This document shows, in pieces, positions 6,684 to 13,710 of a DNA stretch of 13,710 nucleotides. The notes below the pieces were generated by a model. It was not told the origin of the DNA. It was given only the letters and a program-made list of their open reading frames with translations, and made no database searches. Source of the stretch: CF-161 sp035259145 (GTDB taxonomy: Bacteria > Chloroflexota > Dormibacteria > Dormibacterales > Dormibacteraceae); the NCBI GenBank assembly GCA_035259145.1, contig DATFWQ010000338.1:1-13710 (forward strand), in the 5' to 3' direction. The position numbers and the translations under genes are program-made. Every line of letters begins with the position of its first letter. The stretch's first letter is position 1.

Positions 6684-7400
6684 TCACCGCCCGGTCAGGC
6701 GTCGCAACCAGCGCGGCAGGCTCGTGCGTGTGTCGTTGAGCAGGACGTGCGGAACGACCTGCAGGTCTTCGGTGGCCTCTTTGATCCTGGCCACAGGGGT
6801 CACGCCCGCGCGGATCACGAGCAGGAGGTCGCGAAAGGCCCGCGAGGCGGCGGAGCCAGGCCCGCCCCCGAGAAGGGGGGGCATGTCGGCGATGATCACG
6901 TCGACGTGGTGCTCCAACTCGCCCAGCGTGTTGTCCTTGACGATGTCCGTCATCGTCCGCGCCGCCGACGCGGCCAGGGCACCTGCCGAGACCACGAGCA
7001 GGCCGTCTGACAGGGGCTGCAGGACCTCTTGCGAGGTCGCCTCGTGCCGCGCGAGCTCGGCGAGACCGGGCCAGAGCTCAAGGCCATGACCGCGGGCCAC
7101 AGTGGGGTTCTCGAGGTCCATGTCGACCAGGGCCACCACGCGCCCGTAGTCCTCGCGCTGGACGACCGCCATCGCGAGAGCGATGCTGCTTCGGCCCTCC
7201 TCACGAAGGGTGCTTGTGATCCCCAGGCGCCGGATGTTGGGACCGCCCAGGAGCAGGCTGGCACTCCGACATACTTCCATCATCTGCTTCGGGATTCGGA
7301 CTTCGTCGACGGCCTTCTTGGACCGGCGGGCGGATTCGGGCCGGATCTCCGGCTTGGGTTCGTGGCGCGCAGGGAGACTGTCGCGCGATACGGCCGCCAT
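6684..7400 (-). CDS. CpsD/CapB-like P-loop ATPase partner of Wzz (copy 2)
   Basis: A 238-residue paralogue of the ATPase at 4189-4932. The Walker A region is TSTLREEGRSSIALAMA (about 62-78): Arg70 replaces the invariant Lys, and the usual first Gly of GEGKS is Glu67. Walker A' is VALVDMDLENPTV (89-101) and Walker B is VDVIIADMPPLLGG (166-179). The C-terminus, LLNDTRTSLPRWLRRLTGR, parallels the tail of copy 1 and lacks a tyrosine cluster. About 35 N-terminal residues are charged and probably disordered. ATG 7400 lies 4 nt after the stop of the Wzz-like gene, so the pair is co-transcribed and presumably forms one Wzz/ATPase unit. As with copy 1, catalysis is doubtful and a regulatory role is inferred. 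Confidence 0.75.
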   Translation of the reverse strand: MAAVSRDSLPARHEPKPEIRPESARRSKKAVDEVRIPKQMMEVCRSASLLLGGPNIRRLGITSTLREEGRSSIALAMAVVQREDYGRVVALVDMDLENPTVARGHGLELWPGLAELARHEATSQEVLQPLSDGLLVVSAGALAASAARTMTDIVKDNTLGELEHHVDVIIADMPPLLGGGPGSAASRAFRDLLLVIRAGVTPVARIKEATEDLQVVPHVLLNDTRTSLPRWLRRLTGR

Positions 7401-7404
7401 CGGC

Positions 7405-8433
7405 TCAGCCGACTCTCGGCACGCTCCCCACTGGACGCAGGTCGAGGATGTCCTCGACCTCCTGCGGCCGGCGGATCGTGCTGTCCATCCAGGTGAGCAC
7501 CAGCACGCCGACCACCACGATCAGCGTGGCCAGGACCAGCCCCACACCGGTGGCCTCCAGCGCCACCTTCCTGATTGACGATGGTGATGTCGGCGCCTCA
7601 GCCCGGTCGAGGACTCGCAGCCCGTTGACGCCCACCTGGTCCAGCGCGACCCGATTCAGCCGCGCCTGGTCCAGCTTGTCCTGCACGGTCTGCAGCCGCT
7701 GGTGGGCCGCGTCGTCGTCCCGCCTCAGCTGCACGAGGCGGGCGTCCGGGATCGCGTTCGCCCCTCGCTGGCCTGGATTCGCGAGCAAGTAGTCGTCGAC
7801 CGCCTTGTCGGCAACAGAGAGGTCGGCCTGGCTCTGCTTCATCTGGCTTGTGTAGAAGGCGACCGCCGCGTCCGCCTGGACACGCTGGTTGGCGAGGGTC
7901 TCCTCGAGATACTGGTCGGCGATCGCCTGCGCCACCCTGGCCGCCAGATCCGAGCTGCCCGCACGGAAGGTCAGGGTTATGACCTCCGGGCCGGTCGGGA
8001 TGACGATCGTCCGGCTGGAGATGATTGCGGCCACCTGGTCGTCCACCTGGGAGCTGGAAAGCTCTGCGGGAGACCCGGCCCGCCCCAGCGCTCGAGCCAG
8101 CGCTTGAGTCACACGCGTCATCATGCCATCCTGGCTGCCGGCTGCCCCGGTGCGGATACTGTCGGCGAGGCGGCTGCGCTTGCCCACCTTGGAGTCGAAA
8201 TATTTGGTGCTGAGGAGCTCGGTCAACACGGCTGCCTGCTCCTGCGCCGGGCTCAGGTACGGATTGCTGTTCGGATCGGGAACCAGCGTCTGCCGCTCGA
8301 CCCACATCCTCACCGACGAGTCGTACGCCGGCGGCTGGATGACGACCCAACCGATAGAGCCGGCAATCACCAGCGCCACCGGACCGAGCAGGAGCAGGCG
8401 GTGGCGAAAGAAGGTCTCCAGCAGCCGAAGCAT
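7405..8433 (-). CDS. Wzz-like polysaccharide chain-length / co-polymerase protein (copy 2)
   Basis: A 342-residue inner-membrane protein. TM1 is near residues 12-32 (LLLLGPVALVIAGSIGWVVI) and TM2 near 295-317. The extracytoplasmic domain is long and helical; the 165-265 part is Gln/Asp/Ala-rich and coiled-coil-like. DRAEAPTSPSS before TM2 is the typical Wzz Pro-rich stretch. The cytoplasmic tail, RRPQEVEDILDLRPVGSVPRVG, matches the ATPase-contacting tail of copy 1 (GLKPLGSVP). I chose ATG 8433 because it places TM1 right after MLRLLETFFRHR, the usual Wzz beginning. The frame is open much further upstream (to 9537), but that part lies antisense to the glycoside hydrolase and encodes no membrane-compatible sequence. 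It is the first gene of the leftward operon. Confidence 0.8.
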   Translation of the reverse strand: MLRLLETFFRHRLLLLGPVALVIAGSIGWVVIQPPAYDSSVRMWVERQTLVPDPNSNPYLSPAQEQAAVLTELLSTKYFDSKVGKRSRLADSIRTGAAGSQDGMMTRVTQALARALGRAGSPAELSSSQVDDQVAAIISSRTIVIPTGPEVITLTFRAGSSDLAARVAQAIADQYLEETLANQRVQADAAVAFYTSQMKQSQADLSVADKAVDDYLLANPGQRGANAIPDARLVQLRRDDDAAHQRLQTVQDKLDQARLNRVALDQVGVNGLRVLDRAEAPTSPSSIRKVALEATGVGLVLATLIVVVGVLVLTWMDSTIRRPQEVEDILDLRPVGSVPRVG

Positions 8434-8628
8434 CGACGCCAGTGTCGCACCGGCACGTGCGTCCGCGGAATGGGCACCGGGGAGGACGTCCTGTACCTGT
8501 CCCGACTGGCGGTGGGCTGCCGTCCCGGTCGGACCGGACGCGCCTGGGACCGGTGTCGGGTCGGCCCATTTCACGCCGATGCCGGCCTGACTAGAGTCGG
8601 CTCGGGCGTCATTGCGCCGGCTGAACCC
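8434..8628. other. Divergent promoter region between wzz copy 2 and GH44 gene
   Basis: A 195-nt non-coding gap between divergent starts. It holds several short palindromes: GCACGTGC (8453-8460), AGGACGTCCT (8483-8492) and CCGGTC-G-GACCGG (8525-8537). These could be operator sites serving both operons, though short GC palindromes are common in DNA of this composition. Confidence 0.45.
8570..8597 (+). promoter_or_regulatory. Possible sigma70-type promoter for GH44 operon
   Basis: TTCACG (8570-8575), a 16-nt spacer, then TAGAGT (8592-8597): four of six matches to each consensus box. It ends about 30 nt before the ATG at 8629. It is a match by eye only. Confidence 0.35.
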
Positions 8629-10392
8629 ATGGCTCGCACTCCCCCCACCCATACATCCCTCCTGGCAGGGCGACGGAACAAGAAGCGTCTCCTGCTGAGC
8701 TTTGCGCTCGTTGGACTGCTGGCGGCCGGCTCGGCGACCGCCTGGGTTCTGGTGCGCCATCCGCATGGGGCGGAACGGGTCGCCTCGCAGCTCCGGGAGG
8801 GGGCCTCGAGACTCGGCCAGGATGGCGCCGCCGGGCCGCCGTGGGGTGTGGTCGCCGTCCGCCTGGACCCGGCCGGGGCGGGACGTCCAATCAGCTCGCT
8901 CATCTATGGGATCGCAGCGGCCGACGCATCTGTCGTCCAGCGGCTCGGCGCAACCCTCGACCGCTCCGGCGGGAACCCGTCGAGCCGCTACAACTGGGTT
9001 GCCGGCCATGACTGGAACGCCGGGCGGGACTGGGAGTTCCGGAACGTCAACTACACCGGGAGGCCTGGCTCGGCTGCCGACGACTTCGTGCAGGCCACGC
9101 TCGGCGCCGGCGCCACACCCCTGATGACCATCCCGACCATGGGTTGGGTGGCGCGCGACGACAACAACTCGACACGCTCGACGAAGGTACCGGCGGAGGG
9201 CGGTCCTCCCGTCCGCCCCGGCTCGGACGCGATCGCCGGCTACGACCCCAGCGCCAACCGGGCGGCGACAAGTCTCCCCTCGTTCGCCCGAAAGAACGGT
9301 CCGCTGCTGGACCAGCCCGACCCCAACGCGCCGGCCGTCTACCAGGACGAGTGGGTGCACCACCTCGTGGACCGGTTCGGGGCGGGACAGAACGGTGTGC
9401 GCTACTACGCAATGGACAACGAGCCTGACCTCTGGTCCACCAGCCATACAGACGTCCACCCGGTCCGGATGGGATACGACGACATGCTGGCCAACTTCGA
9501 GGAGTACGCAGCCATGGTCAAGTCCGTAGCACCGCACGCGCGCGTGCTCGGCCCCGACGTGTCCGGCTGGATCAGCTACTTCTACTCAGAGCTCGACCGC
9601 GGCAGCGACAAGTTCGCGACGCACGCGGATCGCGCCCGCCACGGCGACCAGCCGTTTCTTCCCTGGTGGCTCCAGCAGGTGGCCCGCGCCGACGCACGGC
9701 GGGGCAGCCGCACCCTCGACGTGCTCGACGTCCACTACTACCCGCAGGGCACCGGGGTGTACTCCGCGGCGGCAGACCCGGCCACCCAGGAGCGACGCGT
9801 CCGGTCCGTGCGAAGCCTCTACGACCCCTCATACCAGGACGAGTCATGGATCGCGGATCGCGTGATGCTCATCCCCCGGCTGAAGCAGTGGATCGCGGAG
9901 AGCTACCCGGGCACGGGCCTGGCCATCACGGAGTACAACTTCGGCGGCGAGAAGGACGCCAGCGGCGCGGTGGCCGAAGCGGAAGCCCTGGGCATCTTCG
10001 GTCGCGAAGGCGTCGACGTGGCGGCATACTGGACCTACCCGCCACCCGACAGTCCCGTTGGTGCGGCCTTCCGCCTGTACCGCAACTACGACGGCCACGG
10101 CGCGACATTCGGCGATCAGTCCTTACCGGTTGCCTCCGGCAGCTCTGATGTGGCCGCGTTCGCGGCGCGGCATTCGAGCACCGGCGAGGTGGATGTTGTC
10201 CTCGCCAACGAATCGCCGTCGGTCACGGCTGCCGTCTCGCTCAGAGTGGCCGGCTCGCGAGCCTACTCCGCGGCACAGTTTCGGGTGGAGGCGGGCTCTG
10301 GACGCATCGACCAGGTTCCGATGGCTTCACCGTCGAGCGACGTCAGCCTGCCGCCACTGACCCTCGCCCTCGTCCGGCTGCTGCCCGCTTGA
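8629..10392 (+). CDS. Membrane-anchored family 44 glycoside hydrolase
   Basis: A 587-residue enzyme of glycoside hydrolase family 44, which cleaves beta-1,4-glucan or xyloglucan backbones with retention. A basic N-terminus plus one hydrophobic segment (about 20-42) indicates a signal anchor, and ATG 8629 is the start just before it. Family landmarks occur in order: LIYGIAAAD (91-99), RSGGNPSSRYNW and NAGRDWEF (112-137), GWVARD (172-177), YYAMDNEPDLWS with acid/base Glu265, THTDVHP-like SHTDVHP (272-278), LDVHYYP (366-372), ESWIADRVMLIPRLKQWI (405-422) and LAITEYNFGG with nucleophile Glu435. A C-terminal beta domain (about 500-587) completes the usual GH44 architecture. There is no carbohydrate-binding module or dockerin. 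It opens the glycosyltransferase operon, which points to trimming or release of the polysaccharide made here rather than to foraging on plant material. The glutamate assignments rest on recalled family motifs. Confidence 0.92.
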   Translation: MARTPPTHTSLLAGRRNKKRLLLSFALVGLLAAGSATAWVLVRHPHGAERVASQLREGASRLGQDGAAGPPWGVVAVRLDPAGAGRPISSLIYGIAAADASVVQRLGATLDRSGGNPSSRYNWVAGHDWNAGRDWEFRNVNYTGRPGSAADDFVQATLGAGATPLMTIPTMGWVARDDNNSTRSTKVPAEGGPPVRPGSDAIAGYDPSANRAATSLPSFARKNGPLLDQPDPNAPAVYQDEWVHHLVDRFGAGQNGVRYYAMDNEPDLWSTSHTDVHPVRMGYDDMLANFEEYAAMVKSVAPHARVLGPDVSGWISYFYSELDRGSDKFATHADRARHGDQPFLPWWLQQVARADARRGSRTLDVLDVHYYPQGTGVYSAAADPATQERRVRSVRSLYDPSYQDESWIADRVMLIPRLKQWIAESYPGTGLAITEYNFGGEKDASGAVAEAEALGIFGREGVDVAAYWTYPPPDSPVGAAFRLYRNYDGHGATFGDQSLPVASGSSDVAAFAARHSSTGEVDVVLANESPSVTAAVSLRVAGSRAYSAAQFRVEAGSGRIDQVPMASPSSDVSLPPLTLALVRLLPA

Positions 10393-10398
10393 CGTCAG

Positions 10399-11430
10399 GT
10401 GAGCGCCGCCCCCGACTTCAGCCTCGTCATCCCGACCTACCGGAGACGGGCCTCTCTACAGCGCGTCCTGGCCGGCCTGGCGGCACAGGTCTGGCCGAGC
10501 GACCGGCTGGAGGTCATCGTCGTATCGGACGGCGGTGATGACGGCTCGGCCGACCTGGCCAGCTCGTTCTCGATGCCCTTTCCTCTGCGAGTGGTGGAGC
10601 AGGCGCACCGCGGCCCCGCGGCAGCGCGCAACCTCGGCGTGGCCAGAGCCCGCCGTCCCTACGTCCTGTTTCTGGACGACGACGTTGTGCCTGTCCCGCA
10701 CCTTGTGGCCGAGCACGCCCGGGCCCACGGGACGTGCGAGCGCCGGGTTGTCATCGGCCCGATGCTGGAGCCACCCGTTCGGCTGCAGCCGTGGGTCCGT
10801 TGGGAGGCACGCGAACTGGCCGAGCAGTACCGGGCGATGGAGGCCGGAAAGTTCGAGCCGACCCCCTGGCAGCTCTACACCGGCAACGCCTCGATCAGGG
10901 TCGAGCACTTGCGAACGGCTGGAGGCTTCGACGCCAGATGGCGGCGTGCCGAGGACGTCGAGCTCGGCTTCCGGCTCCGAGACCTCGGATGCGAGTTCGT
11001 GTTCAACCCGGCTGCGGCGGGACTGCACTTCGCGACCAGGTCCTACCGGTCCTGGCTCGACGCGGCCCACGAGTACGGCCGCAACGACATCCGCTTCGGC
11101 AAGGGCGAGGAGCGCGTGGCGGGCGAGTTCCGGCACCGGCACGGGCTCACTCAGGCTTTGATCCGCTGGGGCCTGCGCCACCGCCGGGCCGCCTCGTGGC
11201 TGCCGGCTGTGGGGGGCGCGGCCATCCGGTTTGCCGACGGCCTCCACATGCAGCGTGTGACGGCGCAGCTTTGTGGCGCGGTCTTCAATCTGGCCTACTG
11301 GATGGGCGTGGCTGACCAGGTTGGGTCGGCGCAGGCCGCACTTGACCTTGCCGATCTGGGATCGCCTTCTGGGCTCCTGACCCGCGCACGATCCTCCCAT
11401 CCCATTGGATCTCGCGGCAGCGACCCATAG
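10399..11430 (+). CDS. Family 2 glycosyltransferase (GT-A), first copy
   Basis: A 343-residue cytoplasmic GT-A enzyme. The N-terminus, FSLVIPTYRRRASLQRVLAGL (split from residue 7), is the GT2 nucleotide-sugar fold. VVSDGGDDGS (41-50) and GPAAARNLGVARA (72-84) bind the donor. FLDDDVVP (91-98) is the metal-binding DXD site. GNASIRVEHLRTAGGFD (162-178) and AEDVELGFRLRDLG (184-197) carry the acceptor-side ED motif with the probable catalytic base. The last 100 residues are Arg-rich and may be peripheral to the membrane. GTG 10399 lies 6 nt after the GH44 stop. It would add one sugar to an undecaprenyl-linked repeat unit; sugar specificity is not readable. The 3' end overlaps no confident start of the next gene. 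Confidence 0.88.
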   Translation: MSAAPDFSLVIPTYRRRASLQRVLAGLAAQVWPSDRLEVIVVSDGGDDGSADLASSFSMPFPLRVVEQAHRGPAAARNLGVARARRPYVLFLDDDVVPVPHLVAEHARAHGTCERRVVIGPMLEPPVRLQPWVRWEARELAEQYRAMEAGKFEPTPWQLYTGNASIRVEHLRTAGGFDARWRRAEDVELGFRLRDLGCEFVFNPAAAGLHFATRSYRSWLDAAHEYGRNDIRFGKGEERVAGEFRHRHGLTQALIRWGLRHRRAASWLPAVGGAAIRFADGLHMQRVTAQLCGAVFNLAYWMGVADQVGSAQAALDLADLGSPSGLLTRARSSHPIGSRGSDP

Positions 11431-11443
11431 ACTCGCGTGGAAC

Positions 11444-12412
11444 ATGCCTCAGGCTGAGCGCCTCCCAAGCATCTCGGTAGTGATCTGCACGCGCGACCGG
11501 CCCGAGAGCCTCCGCGCGACCTTGAACAGCATCGCGGACCAGGACTACCCGACCTTCGAGGTGCTGGTCCTGGACCAGAGCCGCGGGGTGGAAACGAGGC
11601 GGCTGCTCGAGGACGTTCGACAGGTCGCGCCGATGATCGGATACCTGCGTCTGGATACGCCGGGCCTCTCCAGGGCATACAACGCCGGCGTCCGGAACAC
11701 TGAGTCGGCATTGCTCGCGTTCACAGACGACGACGTCGTGGCGCCCCCGAACTGGCTTCGGAGCATCGCCCGGGCGTTCGCCGAGCACCCCGGCGTGGGC
11801 CTGCTGTACGGCCAGGTGCTGATCCCGCCCGAGCGGGTGGCGCGTGAGAGCCGTGACGGCGTGACGCCAGGCCTCCCGATTCCGGAGCGGCTCATCCTCG
11901 ACCGCCGTCACGGCTTCCGGGTATTCGGGATGGGCGCCAATTTCGCGGCGAGGCGCCAGCTGTTCGACCGGGTCGGAGGCTTCGATGAGGTTCTCGGCGG
12001 GGGTGGCCCCCTCCAGTCGTCGCAGGACTTCGACTTCATGTACCGGGTCTTCCGCAGCGGCGGAAGCACGCTGCTCGAGCCGGAGGTCGTCGTCTACCAT
12101 TACGGATTCCGCTCCACCGCCGAGTGGCCCTCGACGGTTCGTTCCTACGGCATCGGGGTAGGGGGGTTCTGCTTGAAGCACGTGCGCATGGGCGATCTGT
12201 ACGCCGCGCGCATGCTCTGCGGCTTCATGGGCAGGACCGGTGCTCAACTGATCAAAAGGCTGGTGACACGGAAGCCGGCCGCCGAGCAGTGGGCCTTCCT
12301 GAGCAACATCCTGGCCGGGATGGGCCGATCGCTCCGATTTCCCATCGATCGGCGCCTCCGCATGTATCGCTCACTCGCGGAGCCCGCAGTCACCACCACC
12401 GAGACCGCATGA
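11444..12412 (+). CDS. Family 2 glycosyltransferase (GT-A), second copy
   Basis: A 322-residue GT-A glycosyltransferase. ISVVICTRDRPESLRATL (10-27) begins the Rossmann half. GLSRAYNAGVRNT (74-86) and FTDDDVVAPPNWL (93-105) hold the donor and metal sites. GANFAARRQLFDRVGGFDE (164-182) and SSQDFDFMYRVFRSG (192-206) are the acceptor loop with the catalytic Asp region. ATG 11444 is preferred because it comes 13 nt after the previous stop. A TTG at 11405 would add 13 residues and overlap the upstream gene. The TGA overlaps the next ATG (ATGA at 12409-12412). It is clearly distinct from the first glycosyltransferase, so it probably forms a different linkage. Pairing with a UDP-galactopyranose mutase makes a galactofuranosyl donor possible for one of the two. 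Confidence 0.87.
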   Translation: MPQAERLPSISVVICTRDRPESLRATLNSIADQDYPTFEVLVLDQSRGVETRRLLEDVRQVAPMIGYLRLDTPGLSRAYNAGVRNTESALLAFTDDDVVAPPNWLRSIARAFAEHPGVGLLYGQVLIPPERVARESRDGVTPGLPIPERLILDRRHGFRVFGMGANFAARRQLFDRVGGFDEVLGGGGPLQSSQDFDFMYRVFRSGGSTLLEPEVVVYHYGFRSTAEWPSTVRSYGIGVGGFCLKHVRMGDLYAARMLCGFMGRTGAQLIKRLVTRKPAAEQWAFLSNILAGMGRSLRFPIDRRLRMYRSLAEPAVTTTETA

Positions 12413-13710
12413 ACCCACGCATCGCCATCATCGGAGCGGGCCCGACCGGCCTCGGAGCTGGCTACCGCCTTCAGGAGCTCGGCTACCACGACTGGGTGAT
12501 CTACGAGCGCAACCCGTTCGTGGGAGGCCTCGCTTCGAGCTACACCGACGCCGCCGGCTTCACCTACGACATCGGCGGCCACGTGATGTTCTCCCACTAC
12601 GAGTACTTCGACCGCCTGGTCGACCGCATGCTGGGGGACGACTACACGGCGCTGATGCGCGAGAGCTGGATCAGGATGTTCGACCGCTGGGTGCCCTATC
12701 CCCTGCAGAACAACATCCGCCACCTCCCGCCCGACGTGCTGCTCGAGTGCCTGCACGGCCTCGTCGACTCACAGGGGCTGGATCCTCGCGAGTCAAGCAA
12801 CTTCTCCGAGTGGGTGGACGCCGTCTTCGGGGCCGGCATCGCCCGGCATTTCATGCGGCCATACAACTACAAGGTCTGGGCCCACCCACTCGAGATGATG
12901 AGCAAGGCGTGGATCGCCGAGCGAGTGAGCATGATCGACCTCAAACGGGTGCTCGCCAACGTCGTGCTGGAGCAGGACGAGCTCAGCTGGGGCCCCAACA
13001 ACACTTTCAAGTACCCGCTCTACGGAGGCACGGGCGGTCTCTATGCGCGCTTTGTCCCGTACGTGCAGGACCACCTGCGGCTGAGCCGGGAGGTGATCGA
13101 GATCGACCCGGTGGCCAAGTCATTGCGGCTGGCCGACGGCGCGGAAGACCGGTATGACGTCCTGCTCTCGACGATGCCGCTCCCGGAGCTGCTGCGGCGG
13201 CTGCAGCCGCTACCAGCGGGTCCGCTCCGCGCCGCGGCCGGCCTTCATTACAGCCACGGGCTGGTGGTCGGCGTAGGCGTGGCCAGGCCCGCCGAGACGA
13301 GGAAGTGCTGGACATACTTCCCCGAGCCGAACGCCCCCTTCTACCGCGTCACGTTCCTTTCCAACTACTCGCCCAGGATCGCGCCCGAGGGTCACACGCT
13401 GCTCCTGACCGAGACGTCCTACTCCGACTACAAAGCGGTGGACAGGGCGACCATCGTCGACAGCGTCCTGGATGGGCTGCTGGCGACAAGCCTGCTGGAG
13501 CCGGCCGACCGCGACCGCATCGTGGCCACGCACGTCGAAGACGTGCCGTACTTCTACCCTGTGCCGACGCTGACCCGCGATCGCGCGCTGGCGGAGATCC
13601 AGCCCTTCCTGATGTCACACGACATCTACTCGCGCGGCCGTTTCGGGGCCTGGCAGTACGAGACCAGCAACATGGACCACTCGGTGATGCAGGGCGTCGA
13701 GGTCGTCAAC
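12409..13710 (+). CDS. glf: UDP-galactopyranose mutase, eukaryotic-type (partial, 3' end outside window)
   Basis: 434 residues are visible and the frame is open to the last base. The flavoenzyme converts UDP-galactopyranose to UDP-galactofuranose. The FAD-binding start is IAIIGAGPTGLGAGYRL (5-21). Other blocks are GGLASSY (39-45), DIGGHVMFSHYEYFD (54-68, with His58 near the flavin), WVPYPLQNNI (94-103), HFMRPYNYKVWA (147-158), LSWGPNNTFKYP (192-203), GGTGGLYARF (207-216), CWTYFPEPNAPFYRVTFLSNY (300-320, with breaks), IYSRGRFGAWQYE (406-418) and HSVMQGVE (424-431). These match what I recall of fungal UGM such as that of Aspergillus fumigatus, including arginines in MRPYN and FYR that hold the substrate diphosphate, far better than E. 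coli-type Glf. It is coupled to the upstream glycosyltransferase by ATGA. A related protoporphyrinogen-oxidase-like enzyme is the fallback. Confidence 0.87.
   Translation, partial: MNPRIAIIGAGPTGLGAGYRLQELGYHDWVIYERNPFVGGLASSYTDAAGFTYDIGGHVMFSHYEYFDRLVDRMLGDDYTALMRESWIRMFDRWVPYPLQNNIRHLPPDVLLECLHGLVDSQGLDPRESSNFSEWVDAVFGAGIARHFMRPYNYKVWAHPLEMMSKAWIAERVSMIDLKRVLANVVLEQDELSWGPNNTFKYPLYGGTGGLYARFVPYVQDHLRLSREVIEIDPVAKSLRLADGAEDRYDVLLSTMPLPELLRRLQPLPAGPLRAAAGLHYSHGLVVGVGVARPAETRKCWTYFPEPNAPFYRVTFLSNYSPRIAPEGHTLLLTETSYSDYKAVDRATIVDSVLDGLLATSLLEPADRDRIVATHVEDVPYFYPVPTLTRDRALAEIQPFLMSHDIYSRGRFGAWQYETSNMDHSVMQGVEVVN

Noticed and set aside
7702..8628. Open plus-strand frame continuous with the GH44 gene, giving a possible 896-residue protein
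   Set aside because: It lies antisense to the clear Wzz-like gene (7405-8433), and the peptide is Arg/Gly/His-rich without domains. The signal anchor starts at ATG 8629.
8434..9537. Open minus-strand frame upstream of Wzz copy 2, giving a possible 710-residue protein
   Set aside because: It is antisense to the N-terminal half of the GH44 gene and has no membrane-compatible or domain-like sequence. Wzz proteins start just before TM1.
10456..11445. 329-residue minus-strand ORF
   Set aside because: It is a shadow of the first glycosyltransferase and has no recognisable motif.
11285..12247. 320-residue minus-strand ORF
   Set aside because: It is antisense to the second glycosyltransferase, whose motifs are unambiguous; the composition (Arg, Gly, Pro, His) is typical of a shadow frame in GC-rich DNA.
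1..13710. CRISPR arrays, tRNA or rRNA genes, insertion sequences
   Set aside because: I saw no regularly spaced repeats, no tRNA-like cloverleaf with a CCA end, no rRNA-like stretches, and no transposase motif or terminal inverted repeats on either strand.

Overview
This is a GC-rich window (about two thirds G+C by eye) with strong G/C preference at third codon positions, GTG and TTG starts, and many 1-4 nt stop/start overlaps. It combines a piece of a type IV pilus locus with most of a polysaccharide biosynthesis locus. No marker gene fixes the taxon. High GC, pilM/pilT-type genes and a Wzz/CpsD/Wzy-type polysaccharide system would suit a free-living Chloroflexota, Dormibacterota or deep actinobacterial lineage; this is inference only.

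Left part (1-2908): a rightward operon holds the 3' end of an unrecognised gene, a PilM-like actin-fold protein, a 60-residue single-TM protein that looks like only the N-terminus of PilN, and a type IV prepilin. Facing it on the minus strand is a PilT-type ATPase. A long imperfect hairpin (1764-1804) lies between the two convergent gene ends. The reading frame of the prepilin stays open for 56 codons after its TGA.

Middle part (2909-8433): after a 345-nt stretch without a confident gene comes a rightward pair, a Wzz-like chain-length protein and a CpsD-like P-loop ATPase. Its end overlaps by 6 nt the end of a leftward operon that reads wzz-like, CpsD-like ATPase, a 47-residue two-TM microprotein, then a Wzy/O-antigen-ligase-like polymerase. 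The locus therefore carries two Wzz plus ATPase modules in opposite orientation with the polymerase between them. Both ATPases have arginine where the Walker A lysine should be, and neither has a C-terminal tyrosine cluster.

Right part (8434-13710): a divergent intergenic region with a plausible promoter leads into a rightward operon. It encodes a membrane-anchored family 44 glycoside hydrolase, two family 2 glycosyltransferases, and a UDP-galactopyranose mutase of the fungal/eukaryotic type that runs off the window. Taken together the genes would assemble, polymerise, size and possibly trim a surface polysaccharide that probably contains galactofuranose. The initiating sugar-phosphate transferase and Wzx flippase are not in the window and may lie to the right.
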